Position numbers and translations under genes: made by a program. Shown piece after piece: positions 23,404 to 33,594 of a DNA stretch of 33,828 nucleotides. Each line of letters opens with the position of its first letter. Position 1 is the stretch's first letter. Origin of the DNA: Hemicentrotus pulcherrimus (Eukaryota > Echinodermata > Echinoidea > Camarodonta > Strongylocentrotidae); NCBI GenBank assembly GCA_003118195.1, contig BEXV01000490.1, positions 147,131-180,958 on the forward strand. The letters are read 5' to 3'. The notes beneath the pieces are model-generated. The model searched no databases. It saw only the letters and a list, made by a program, of their open reading frames with translations, and had not been told where the DNA came from.

Positions 23404-23950
23404 CTGAAAATATGAAGTCAAGATCAATGTAAACCTAATACATGTTTGTAAGAATATCATGGACATTAGTTTGTTGGGTGTAGCAGGATAAAATTCATGC
23501 CATGTCTGGAAATATATTTCCTAAACATCAGCATTGAGCAGAGCCCAACCTTAACCAATATTAGGAAAACAGCCATGTACAATGTAGCATATTGGTTAAA
23601 TTTGTGTTAAGATAGTGACCGTATTGATGAATTGTTTAGATTACAGTCGCTAACTTAACACGCACGCGCGCGCGCCCGAACCCCACCGCGGTATGTTATT
23701 ATATTGTGTTGCAGTTTGCTGTGAAACCTTGTGAGAAAGTGTATATTACAAGTCTTCGTTTGTAGGAAAGGATAGGAAAATTGACATGAAGCAGGTAAGA
23801 AACGTGACCATAGTTTGTACAATTGATGAAGATTTAGACTTCCGGTATGTTATTTAGTAGATCTAGGGTATCTCCAGGCCAGAGTTCCGGGTCAAAGTCT
23901 GGATAGACTTCTGAACTAGCTCCAACATTCAGAAATGCCTAGATGATCTA
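23404..23950. other. Upstream of zinc-finger exon 1; CG-alternating patch
   Basis: No coding exon is recognised. At about 23661-23680 the sequence cacgcacgcgcgcgcgcccg alternates purine and pyrimidine and could adopt Z-DNA. A short CCACCGCGG follows. A 5' UTR exon of the zinc-finger gene may lie here or further upstream, but I cannot place it. Confidence 0.35.
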
Positions 23951-24977
23951 GGGGCCGTTTCTCGAAACCATCATAACTACAAGATCAACGACATCTCGCC
24001 ACTGTCACGCAACTTGTCAGCTAAGTGTTTCACGAAGCTGTCTTTGCCAAGATGAGCGACAACTTCCGCGACAAGCGAGTTGTCACTGCTCCGAACATGT
24101 CATATCTTTTTAATTGCTGTAAAGCGCCATCACAAGTCAGATTGTTGCTTTTTCATAGGCCGCGAAATGTACGGTTAGTTTCACTATCATTTTGAGAAAA
24201 ATATAGACGAGTTCGGTACGTAATTCTCCGGGATGCGAAATGCGAATGTTAAGAAGTGATAATAAAAATTATACAGAAATTTTAAAAAGCTGAATATAAA
24301 CATTAAATCACAAATCATGAAACTATAACATATAATTAAAAGATATAAGAATGTTACACATCGTTGTCCATAGTTGATCCATAGTCTTTTCTTCGGATAC
24401 CACATACCTTTGGGGGCCTATGTGAATTATTATTCACTCTCTAATTACTTCTTCCAAATTATATTTTTGATATCAAATCAATTATATAACGAGTATTTAT
24501 GAGACTCTAGCATAAAACTGGCTGAGAAAAGGTATTTTTCCTAAAATTCGTCGTCACATAAAACTAAAAAGTACGTATTGATAAACTATCACATTACGGT
24601 ATCCTTCAACTACCTTGATTGGACTGTCGAGAAAAAAAAAAAACTCCGGTTTTTCTTCAATTAAAGAATCTTTACATAAATATGCTAATCGTTTGATGAT
24701 CTACATTGATATTGACACTATTTATTATTAATTTTAGAAGAAATTATATGTATGTATATATTTTTTTGAACAATTTTAGCCCCAAAAGATGTTTTAGGTT
24801 ATTCGTGATAAATCAAATGGATCGTGACCAAGACTATGTTCTTGAGCTGCTAGTATCGCGATATATCGATATCATGTCTGTCATGGCTTCTTGAAACGGT
24901 TTATCCACTTCATGACATCTCCGTAGGTCGCCGACAAAGATATGACTGTCATGGAGTTGGTTTCGAGAAACGGCCCC
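23951..24977. mobile_element. 1027-bp nonautonomous DNA transposon with 20-bp perfect TIRs
   Basis: GGGGCCGTTTCTCGAAACCA starts at 23951, and its exact reverse complement ends at 24977. CTA flanks both ends (23948-23950 and 24978-24980), consistent with a 3-bp target duplication. Inside each end the motif GTTTC-NN-GAA(A/G)C recurs in variant form (for example TTTCACGAAGC near 24030 and, on the other strand, GTTTCAAGAAGCC near 24890). No transposase frame is present, so it depends on an autonomous relative. A 3-bp duplication and GGG-starting ends recall PIF/Harbinger, but CTA is not its usual target, so the superfamily is open. Confidence 0.8.
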
Positions 24978-24980
24978 CTA

Positions 24981-26502
24981 GAGTCTAGACCTAATATAAA
25001 CGGTAATAGAGGTCTAATTGATTCAGATTTTAGATTTCGGTACATTTTCTTAATTTTAAAAAAGTCAAACACATTCAACAATCAACATGATCAACGCTTG
25101 AATTTATGCTTGCTCAGACCACTGCCATCATTCATTCACAGTCATTTAGTGTTTATAACTTCAAACAAGCTTGTGTAGGGCCAAGGCCAAGAAGGTCATC
25201 AAAATACAACGCTCTCTCGCATGCATGCACGCCAGATGCCGAGGGAAGAGGTCAATCGCGTTCGCGCTGCACCCTTCCTCACTAGCGCTATAGCGGATAG
25301 GCTAGCCCACACTGAGCCGACTGGCTTTCTACAATCAATTATCTTGGGACGGGTCAATTTCATCCAAACATACACATCAATATCACTCTGAAGTTAATCT
25401 ATCTTTATTCAAAGTCAACTGCTTACCCTGAATTCATCAAAATGGTACCCGATAATTGTAAAACAATTATTTTTAAAGGGTTCAAATGTCTTTTCGAGGT
25501 TGAATTCCCCTAACTAAACATTACACGAACTTGTGCCACAGAGGGCGTAACTTTCAACATGGCGCCGTCCATTGCCCAAAAATCTTAAAAATGAAAAGGT
25601 CAACAAGAGGCCGTGATTAGAGCAGATACCGGTATAGACCCTATAATAAAGGTAAGATTGCACGTATATTCTGCAATAATTTTTGTTAATATGAAATAAT
25701 GCCGTTTACTCACTGATGTCAATTTTTCATGAATTTCCATGAAACCATTTCACCTAGCGCATAGCGCTTTGGTATAGACCTAGATATCTATGACAGACAG
25801 TGATAGCCAGCGCCAGCGTAGCTAGCTAGCCTGGTCGATCCTCCGCCGAATACTGCACTGCGACTGCTGCAAGCAGCGCCAGCAGATATGGATGCCGTCG
25901 TTGTACACGCACGCATTTGTTATCGTGCAAAGTCAATGGATGGAGGTAGAACTAAAAAAGAAGTAAAGTCTGTACTAGACTATATGCAATAACTCACTAG
26001 GCCTACCACTTACCAGCTGCAAAGTGAACATTTTAGTTAACTCAATTCCATGCCACATTTGATTTGAGCCCACTGGAAGAGGATCATTTCTTCACCTTTT
26101 ACTTAGGTCTAGAAGGGTCTAGACCTGTCACCTAGGCCTAATTTTGTTTGTTAGACTAGTCTAGTCTAGGGAGGCCAATGCCAAAATCTAACTTTTTGAT
26201 TACTAATTTGTTTATATCGCGGAAGAGGTTTACGGTACACCATGTGTAAAGTCCTAGAAGGAATAAGGAAAGTGGATGAAAATAGAAGTGAAATGGAAAG
26301 GCGAGAGAGAGAGTGGAGGTTGGAAGGAAGAGTACCTTTCGAAAGTGAGTGTAGACCTAGTCCTGAAAAGAACTGTAAACCAGAAAAGTTGTAGACAGGA
26401 TGAGAGGTTGAGTAGAAGACTGGATTGAGTTGGAGAGTTAAGTAGATGTGAGAAGCTGGCTTGAGTTGGCGAGTGGAGTTGCAGAGCAGGAGCAGGAGAG
26501 TA
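24981..26502. other. Intergenic, possible promoter-rich DNA; no gene recognised
   Basis: The region is more CpG-containing than its surroundings around 25200-25310, a possible promoter area for the minus-strand zinc-finger gene. It holds a YY1/CTCF-like site (25536-25570), repeated TCTAGA/CTAG words near 26105-26170, and a purine-rich low-complexity stretch near 26270-26500. No exon can be supported. Confidence 0.35.
25536..25570. promoter_or_regulatory. CTCF-like core next to a YY1-like site
   Basis: CAGAGGGCG (about 25538-25546) fits the core of the CTCF consensus (YAGRKGGCR). AACATGGCGCC (about 25556-25566) fits the YY1 motif (AAnATGGCGGC-like). Tight spacing of the two in an otherwise AT-rich region suggests a promoter or boundary element. 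This rests on consensus matching alone. Confidence 0.3.
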
Positions 26503-26540
26503 GACTCGACGTTTCGGACAGGTTGACTGTCCGTCTTCAG
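26503..26540 (-). ncRNA. Hammerhead-ribozyme-like stem-loop, probable Penelope-element relic
   Basis: On the minus strand CTGAAGA fits the hammerhead core CUGANGA. It is followed by an extra C, a perfect 6-bp stem (GGACAG / CTGTCC) with a 5-base loop, then GAAA, AC-GTCGA-GT as a minimal stem III, and C as the cleavage residue (GUC). This order is that of the minimal hammerheads reported in Penelope-like retroelements. Against activity: there is an extra base before stem II, and I find no stem I pairing between the sequence before CTGAAGA and that after GTC. It is probably a decayed copy or a look-alike. Confidence 0.4.
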
Positions 26541-27062
26541 GAGTGCTTAAATTGTTTATAATAAAACAAAGATTAAAAGAAAGCATTTTCTAAGACAAAT
26601 CACCCGTCTGCTGACTCCAGAAGTTCCATGAAATAGGAGATATCCAGCTCTTTAGTAGGCCCTTCCTTCTACTACTAGTACTAGATCTACGCCTTGAAAT
26701 GATTGAGTGTTTGAGTGTGTTTGAAGTTTATTATCCAAAACAAAAAGTACATCAATATAACAATCAAATGTGAATGATTAATTAACATTGAAAGGATAAA
26801 TGGGACCAGAAAATAGCATTTAATGCTAATCGTGTCTAGTGCCACTAACACACAAAAGTATCACAGCAATAAATGAGAATGTAATGAATACATATCATAA
26901 CTATTGAATACATACTTAAGCTACAAACTATTCTATTTCTAGGGTAAATATGTTCTGTGCTTATATACAAAGCTTTGGTATTTTACACTAATTAAAAGAT
27001 GAAGAATTATATAACATAATATTTACAAAAAGGCAAGAGCCTTGGTTCTAAGTTATAAACAA

Positions 27063-30029
27063 CTATTCGATTAACATTTGTGATATAAGAGTTCTACGAA
27101 AGCAAGACACTGATGCTTTCTCCCGTACAGAAAGGGGTAGATCATTCCAATAGCGTGTGCCTCTGAATGACATTGAAAATTTACCTTGCGTTGTCCTTAC
27201 TTTAGGCACACTTAACTTCTTACTTTCTCTTTGTCTAGTCTCATAGTTGTGCTCTATGAAACAGCAATACTGAATTAGTGACTGTGGCAATTTATCATTC
27301 AATAATTGATACATAAAAACACAAATAGATAATTTATGGAGTTGATACACATTCAATAATTTTAGCTCCTGGAATATAGGTTGTGAAGGAGTCCTAATTG
27401 GACTAAACGTTATAACTCTTACTGCCATCTTTTGGCTTAATAATAAACACTTCATGTTCATTTCATAATTGCTTCCCCAAACCTCAATTCCGTAGGTAAT
27501 ATGCGGTTGAATTAACGTCTTATACAGTAACAACAAAACATGCCTTGGCACAAACTGTCTTAATCTATATAAAACACCAACCCTTTTCCTAATAAACTTA
27601 TTAACCCTTTGGATATGAGGTTTCCACGTCAAGTGTTGATCTATATAAATTCCTACAAATGATGCAACATCAACCTGGGCTATTTCAGTCTCTGCTATTT
27701 TTAGCACCCCTTGAGTTACTACTGATTGCCTACTCCCTCTTATTAACAAGTAATTAGTCTTTAAGAGATTGACTGTAAGTTTATTCACCTTACACCATAT
27801 TGTCACCTTATCAAGATGCATATTAATTATATTATCCATATCAATCAAATTCTGTCTCGGTGGAAACGTATGAAACAAGTTAGAATCATCGGCAAAAAGT
27901 CTAAAGTTAAAATAATTTGTCGAGTTTGGCAAATCGTTAATGTACAACAAAAACAGTGTAGGTCCCAACACAGAACCCTGAGGAACACCACATGTTATTA
28001 TCTGCTTCAATGAGCTATGTCCATCATAGTTCACAAACTGAAATCTATTACAAAGATAATCTTTAAACCACTGGAGAGGCAGGCCCCTTATTCCATAATG
28101 TTCTAATTTTCCAGCCAATATTGCATGATCAATTGTATCAAAAGCTTTCTGGAAATCTAGGAATACACCTAGTGTTACACTGCCCTTATCCAGTGATTTA
28201 ATCACATCATTAACCAAATTAATTAAAGACAACTTAGTACTATAATGTTTACGAAAGCCATACTGGTGCTTATACAAGACATCATTTCTTTCAAAATAAT
28301 CAAGTAGCCTCTTGTTTACTAATTTCTCAAATATTTTGGCCAAAAGAGGCAAAACTGAAATAGGTCTATAATTGCCTGGGACATTTCTATCCCCTTTTTT
28401 AAAAATTGGTGTAACTTTGGCTACTTTCATTGCCTCTGGGAACACACCGTTCAATAATGACTGATTATAAATATAAGTTAATGGTTTTGCAATTACTTCA
28501 CCAGCATCCTTCAGTAATCGGGCTGGAATATCATCAAAGCCGCAAGCTTTCTTTACATTTAAAGTTAATAAATAGTCCTGTACCTCATAATGAGTAACTG
28601 GTTCCCAAAACATAGAGTCAATTATTCCATCACTAAGATAACCTTTGAATGTAATAACATCGTCAACATTACCATCAATAGATTTAGCAAGGTTAGGCCC
28701 AACGTTCACAAAAAAATCATTAAAGCCTTCTGATATTTCTTTCCCGGAGGTTACAACTTTCTTACTACCATTATCATCAACACAGAGCTTATCTACTTGT
28801 GACGTTTTTACTTTACTGTTTCCACTCTTCAATAGCTTATTTATTGACTTCCATGTTTGCGATGTATCACCTTTATACATTTCAAATACATCACTATAAT
28901 ATTTCCTCTTCGCATTTCTCAAAACTGTAGTTAAAACATTTCTATACGTCCTATATTTTTTCAAATGATCTTCACTATGGTTTGATTTTAATACTTTACC
29001 ATACAATTTATGTTTCTTTTTAATTGATTTCTTAATCGCTCTAGTCAGCCATGGTTTATCATTTTTCCTCCTGGAAGAGTGACGATGAACAATCGGAGCA
29101 TATTGATCACATATACCTATGAATGATTGTACAAATATATCATATGCTTTATTAACATCAGTACATTTATATACATTTTCCCAGGATTCCAAGAGTAGAC
29201 TATCCCAAAACTGTTCTTTCTCATACTTTTTATAACTTCTAAATCGTACTTCTCCTTGTGGTTGTAATTTTACTGAGCTATCTTCAAAAATAGCAAATAT
29301 AGGGAAATGATCAGAAACGTCAGTTACAATTGTACCAGCACATATGCGATCTGCACCCATATTTGTGTAAATATGATCAATTAAGGAACCTGACATGGGT
29401 GTTACCCTCGTAAGGGTCTTAATCAATTGATGTATCCCCAAACACACTAAGGAAGTAACTAACATTTCAGCATTTACGCTGGGATTACACAAATCAATAT
29501 TGAAATCACCCATCAAAATACACAACTTTTTATCAACTTTAATCCTTTCTAAAACAGACAATAAACTCCCTTGAAACTGGAAAATATCAGTGTTTGGTTT
29601 TCTATAAATGACACCTACAACAACGGAACAATCACCGATCTGAACCTCAAGCCATAGTGATTCAGCAAAGTCAATATCATACTTTAACATTTTATATTTC
29701 AAAGAAGAATGAACATAGATTCCAACACCTCCTCCCCGTAAACCAGGGTCCCGGCAATTCACTTCCAAAGTATAACCATCTATCCCAAGGATATCTGGAT
29801 AAGATACATTCCAGACTTCAGACAATCCAATTAAATGAAATTTTGATTTGATGCATTCTTCATACAATAATCTTAAGGCATCAATATTCTTATTCAAAGA
29901 TCTAATATTTATATGAGAAATCGTAAAAGCTTTCGGGAACTTTGAACATAATCTGTTATCAAATTCGAATGGGGTTAATTCAAAAGAATCAATATCAAAC
30001 AAATTAATGTCTTCGTTAATATCAAACAT
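27063..30029 (-). CDS. LINE ORF2: APE endonuclease and reverse transcriptase (988 aa)
   Basis: Nicks target DNA and copies the element's RNA into the chromosome. Residues about 36-250 form the APE-like endonuclease: HINIRSL, GLSEVW (with the metal-binding Glu), LMGDFNID, LIDHIYTN and VSDHFPIF (catalytic SDH). Residues about 530-800 form the reverse transcriptase: TPIFKKGD, NYRPISVLP, HQYGFR, FLDFQKAFDTIDH, GVPQGSVLGP, LFADD (catalytic Asp pair, 714-715) and FVGIYID. The C-terminal part carries RYWNDLP, common in CR1/L2-type proteins. There is no RNase H domain. The start ATG at 30029 has an in-frame stop seven codons upstream, which fixes it. All catalytic motifs are intact and there is no stop or frameshift, so insertion was recent. 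Confidence 0.95.
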   Translation of the reverse strand: MFDINEDINLFDIDSFELTPFEFDNRLCSKFPKAFTISHINIRSLNKNIDALRLLYEECIKSKFHLIGLSEVWNVSYPDILGIDGYTLEVNCRDPGLRGGGVGIYVHSSLKYKMLKYDIDFAESLWLEVQIGDCSVVVGVIYRKPNTDIFQFQGSLLSVLERIKVDKKLCILMGDFNIDLCNPSVNAEMLVTSLVCLGIHQLIKTLTRVTPMSGSLIDHIYTNMGADRICAGTIVTDVSDHFPIFAIFEDSSVKLQPQGEVRFRSYKKYEKEQFWDSLLLESWENVYKCTDVNKAYDIFVQSFIGICDQYAPIVHRHSSRRKNDKPWLTRAIKKSIKKKHKLYGKVLKSNHSEDHLKKYRTYRNVLTTVLRNAKRKYYSDVFEMYKGDTSQTWKSINKLLKSGNSKVKTSQVDKLCVDDNGSKKVVTSGKEISEGFNDFFVNVGPNLAKSIDGNVDDVITFKGYLSDGIIDSMFWEPVTHYEVQDYLLTLNVKKACGFDDIPARLLKDAGEVIAKPLTYIYNQSLLNGVFPEAMKVAKVTPIFKKGDRNVPGNYRPISVLPLLAKIFEKLVNKRLLDYFERNDVLYKHQYGFRKHYSTKLSLINLVNDVIKSLDKGSVTLGVFLDFQKAFDTIDHAILAGKLEHYGIRGLPLQWFKDYLCNRFQFVNYDGHSSLKQIITCGVPQGSVLGPTLFLLYINDLPNSTNYFNFRLFADDSNLFHTFPPRQNLIDMDNIINMHLDKVTIWCKVNKLTVNLLKTNYLLIRGSRQSVVTQGVLKIAETEIAQVDVASFVGIYIDQHLTWKPHIQRVNKFIRKRVGVLYRLRQFVPRHVLLLLYKTLIQPHITYGIEVWGSNYEMNMKCLLLSQKMAVRVITFSPIRTPSQPIFQELKLLNVYQLHKLSICVFMYQLLNDKLPQSLIQYCCFIEHNYETRQRESKKLSVPKVRTTQGKFSMSFRGTRYWNDLPLSVREKASVSCFRRTLISQMLIE

Positions 30030-30078
30030 AATGAAATATTTGGAAATCTAACATAGCCTCATAATTGGGTGAAACATA

Positions 30079-30741
30079 CTAGGCAAGGAAATGGAGCTTA
30101 AAATCGCCGTATTGGACATTGTCAACTCCGAGTTCAAAGAGATCATCCGGGCTCCGGATGACCTTGAAGGCATCATCTTGAAGTTTGCAGACGATGCTTC
30201 CGTATTTAGTTGAAACACTCTTCACGGCAGGGGTCTCCTTTGCTCTCATCAAGACAGAGAATCTTAGTGGTGTGAGGTCTTCATTGATAAAGACCCCTCT
30301 CATTCCATCCTTCCCCTTCAACCGGAACCGTCCATCGTAGAGACGGTCTCGCTTTCTCCGCGAAACAAATCGGACAATGGCCTGCCTGCTTCTCCCTCCT
30401 TCTCTCTTCTTCCCGAGCCGATGACACGAAGAAATATCGTTCTGCTGGATGTCGACACCGACCTCCCTGGCGACTTTGCAAACCCTCTCTGCAAGAGCAT
30501 CTTCCGACTCATCCTCGTTCTCCTCCAGGCCAGTCAGCCGCAGGTTGTCTCTCCTTTGTTCTTGCATTATTTCGTCCTGCTTAAACTGCAGACGCAGCAG
30601 GTGTGGGTTGACTGCCTCCTTAAACCTTGAAAGGCATGCTTCTCGCACCGCCTGGATGATAGTCGGGAGTGCAGCTTTAACGGCGGTGGAGACCGCAGTC
30701 ACAACAAGCTGGGCGATGTCATCAATTTCATGTCCCCGAAA
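30079..30741 (-). CDS. LINE ORF1 (L1-ORF1-like RNA-binding protein), 5' incomplete
   Basis: The frame runs open from 30741 (first readable residues FRGHEIDDIAQLVV) to a stop at 30079. An amphipathic, coiled-coil-prone N-terminal part (VKAALPTIIQAVREA) leads to RRDNLRLTGLEEN, then SSCHRLGKK, QAIVRFVSRRKRD and VFINEDLTPLR. These are landmarks of the L1 ORF1p RRM and C-terminal domain (transposase_22 family), which coats the element RNA. There is no ATG near the N-terminus and a stop lies at 30742-30744, so the true start was probably lost by 5' truncation. The GTG at 30702 is not a believable start. Confidence 0.85.
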   Translation of the reverse strand, partial: FRGHEIDDIAQLVVTAVSTAVKAALPTIIQAVREACLSRFKEAVNPHLLRLQFKQDEIMQEQRRDNLRLTGLEENEDESEDALAERVCKVAREVGVDIQQNDISSCHRLGKKREGGRSRQAIVRFVSRRKRDRLYDGRFRLKGKDGMRGVFINEDLTPLRFSVLMRAKETPAVKSVSTKYGSIVCKLQDDAFKVIRSPDDLFELGVDNVQYGDFKLHFLA

Positions 30742-30744
30742 TTA

Positions 30745-31930
30745 CGTTGAGAATTAGACAGGCCCGAGGGAATAGGTGTGTCATTGCCCGGACAACAAGT
30801 TCAAAACTTCGTGCGAAAGTACATTCATCATCACCGACTAGCCTTGAATCGGTCGCACACACCGACACAGTACTACAGGCCAGGTACGGTAATTGCATGC
30901 AAGCCGCAATCCTAAAATCGAGCCATGCTATAGCCATGGCATGGAGGGTCAAAACATAGAGAGAAAGCTCGAAAGCCACTCATTGTAAACTCAGAAAGTA
31001 AAATAAAAGTAAAGTAAAAATAAATATATACCGGTAGGCCTATCTTAGTTTTGAGATGTATTCCAATAACTATTTCCTCATGAGTAAAGATCAATCTGAC
31101 ACTGCATCAAGGATCGATAAATCCAACTTGCAGCGAACACAATATGGACTGCATGCATGCAACGTATACGCAGACATGTACTGACGGAGATATTTCTCTC
31201 CCTCTCTCTCTCTCACTAACCATATCATGCACTAAAACACACACCTTCAAATCATGTCATTCATTCCACTTCTCAATTGAATATAGACTGCTCACGTAGA
31301 CTTTGTTTTACTGAAATGTCTTGTTTCTTGTGCTGAGAATAAGGTACTATGTGTGAGACTACGTCAAATTTGTTTTGCGCGCGATATGACAGGAGCTCAT
31401 ACATATTCATATATTATTTCGCAATAATCTCTTTTTTGGGCTTGAACAATGACATCACTGTTCACAGTTTTCATCCTCATTTTGAGATGGCTGTAGCTAT
31501 GGGGCTCAAACCAAAGCAAGATTGCCTTAAAAATAGTACGCTATCTACCTTCGATTGTGCAGTTTGTAAAAATCTGCAATTAAAAAGATGTCATCTTTTT
31601 TCGTTACATTTTCTAGTTAAAAGTGACATTTGTGCACATCTGATATGTTAAATCTAGAGCTACATGTACTGACGATACTATGTTAAGGTGCAGAGGTGCG
31701 CGATTTACATTACTAAACCTCTGATCGACCTCTTACGAGAGTTCACATTGCCAATTTGATACAGACTTTACAATAATGGAGATAAGAGTTAAAAAGAACG
31801 TGCAGGAACTTCACTAAATTCTGGTGTACCAGGTACTTGTTCTAATGATGGTTTCGTGAAGCAATGCCCAGGAAGAGATGACAAAAATAACTTTCCTTAT
31901 TTATTTTTGCAAGCACTGCCAACCTTCGAG
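30745..31930. other. Upstream region of the AARS2-like gene
   Basis: No coding exon is supported. A CT repeat lies near 31193-31213. The 5' UTR and promoter of the downstream synthetase gene are probably within the last few hundred bases; I see no clear TATA box. Confidence 0.4.
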
Positions 31931-32290
31931 ATGTCGAGGCTGTGCTTCTTAACTCCTGCCAAGAAGATGGTGTTATTGCGAGCAGCAGGTAGGGTTCATC
32001 ACTATCCTCTGTATCACAGACTTGCCTCCCAACTGTCAGCCAATCACATCTTGAGACATAACTCTGCAGTAAAGCAAAAACAACATGTTGCCTATGTTCA
32101 TACCAGCCCAACGACTTCTGCTGGATCCCTGCGACCTGGGCAGAGTAAAGACTTCTTGCCAGCCAGCCAAGTTAGAAAGAAATTCCTGGAGCACTTTCAA
32201 GGGTTAAATGATCATGTGTTTGTGCCTTCATCATCAGTGATTCCATACGGTGATCCTACGCTGCTGTTCACCAATGCTGGAATGAATCAG
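31931..32290 (+). CDS. AARS2: Alanyl-tRNA synthetase, mitochondrial type, exon 1
   Basis: Charges tRNA-Ala with alanine for mitochondrial translation. The exon has 120 codons from the ATG at 31931 ([12 protein letters not shown]) and ends on a codon boundary at the donor GTAGGA. Residues 1 to about 65 are rich in Arg, His, Ser and Ala and nearly free of acidic residues, as in a mitochondrial targeting peptide. The catalytic domain then starts: [30 protein letters not shown] sequence ending at the splice site, which is the diagnostic N-terminal block of class II alanyl-tRNA synthetases. The frame stays open upstream of the ATG, but without another ATG. A cytosolic AARS1 would lack the leader, so AARS2 is favoured. 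Confidence 0.9.
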
Positions 32291-32784
32291 GTAGGAGCAT
32301 ACAGAATGAAAGAAAAAGAAATGAAGTTTTGAATATTTAGGGTATAATATTATATAATAGTAAATATGTTCTTTTCAGTAATTTTTTTCTGTTGATTTTA
32401 TTTCATCCAAAATCATAGAATTTATTCAATTGTACTTCAACAAACTAGGCAATGTGTCTTTAGCTATATCATGGTATAGTACATTGCCTTAATTCATTAC
32501 TTCTATTTGAGAATGTCATGTTGCTAAATGGTTTTCATCACAGTTTTGATAACCCTTGAAAGAGATCTCAAACTGCTTTGTTTATGATGTTAAGAATGAT
32601 TTCAAATGACAATTATGTCTTTAGACTGATATCTAGGTAAGATGTGGAACTGTTACTCGCTGTTGAATAATATTTGTATCTTCTCCAAACTGGATCGGTT
32701 TATATTTTGTCTACTTGTCCTTCTTTTTAATTTCTCTCTCCATCTTATTCTATGCCATCATAAATCATCTGCTGCCCTCTATAG

Positions 32785-33012
<228 letters not shown>

Positions 33013-33448
33013 TAATCTTATCACAGCAGAATGTCCATCTGAGCAATATGGAATTGCCTGAGTACCGTTTCTTGAATTAAAACAAAAAATATTCCAAGAA
33101 TTTAAATTAATTGCTTCCATAATGTTTTTTTTTAGTCATTCATTTGCCCATATATGTTGTTTATATTCTTTTAAAATTGCGCATTATTGGATAACGATTT
33201 GTTTTTCATCTGTGTGATATAATTCTGAACCTGAATTTAAGGATCGTTTATGTGTATAATACGAAAAACAACAAAATATGACATAGAAAGACTTGTCACC
33301 TTTGACTATATATCAACAGATGTTACATATAGGAGCATTCCAGATACTCAACAGCTCTTTAACATTTCTCAGATATATTATTACTATTCCTGCAGGAAGG
33401 CTAGCATACATGTTAATGTTTCTATTATATGTTGTGTTTTGATTCCAG

Positions 33449-33594
33449 AAAGAAGCTTGTACTATGGCTCTAGACCTGCTAACCAATGTGTATAGGCTGC
33501 CCCTTGAGAATCTCTACTTTACCTACTTCAAGGGAAATCGTGAGCTGCAGCTAGGAGCTGATGAAGCTACAAGACAAATCTGGTTAGATTTAGG
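33449..33594 (+). CDS. AARS2: Alanyl-tRNA synthetase exon 3
   Basis: The acceptor TTGATTCCAG and donor GTAAGT bound 48 codons plus two bases (phase 2). The exon starts KEACTMALDLLTNVYRLP and includes NLYFTYFKGN and RQIWLDLG, matching the AlaRS segment that follows the motif 2 loop. The preceding intron is 32974-33448. The remaining exons (rest of the catalytic, editing and C-Ala domains) lie beyond the window, so the gene is partial here. Confidence 0.93.

Larger units (their letters stand above)
26704..30741 (-). mobile_element. CR1/L2-type non-LTR retrotransposon (LINE), nearly full length
   Basis: On the minus strand the order is ORF1 (30741-30079), a 49-bp gap, ORF2 (30029-27063), about 330 bp of 3' UTR, AATAAA (opposite 26727-26732), and a terminal array of ACACTCAA-like units (opposite 26704-26723). 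Short terminal repeats instead of poly(A), an APE endonuclease plus RT, and no RNase H are typical of the CR1/L2/Jockey group. ORF2 has no break. ORF1 is open at its 5' end without an ATG and meets a stop at 30744, so the copy appears 5'-truncated there. I found no convincing target-site duplication. Confidence 0.88.

Noticed and set aside
26254..26586. 110-codon minus-strand protein gene
   Set aside because: It translates the hammerhead-like and purine-rich repeat region; no splice context or domain supports a gene.
26690..30760. Target-site duplication of the LINE
   Set aside because: Short similar words flank the element (ACG..TTGA), but no exact repeat at both edges; CR1/L2 elements often lack clear duplications.
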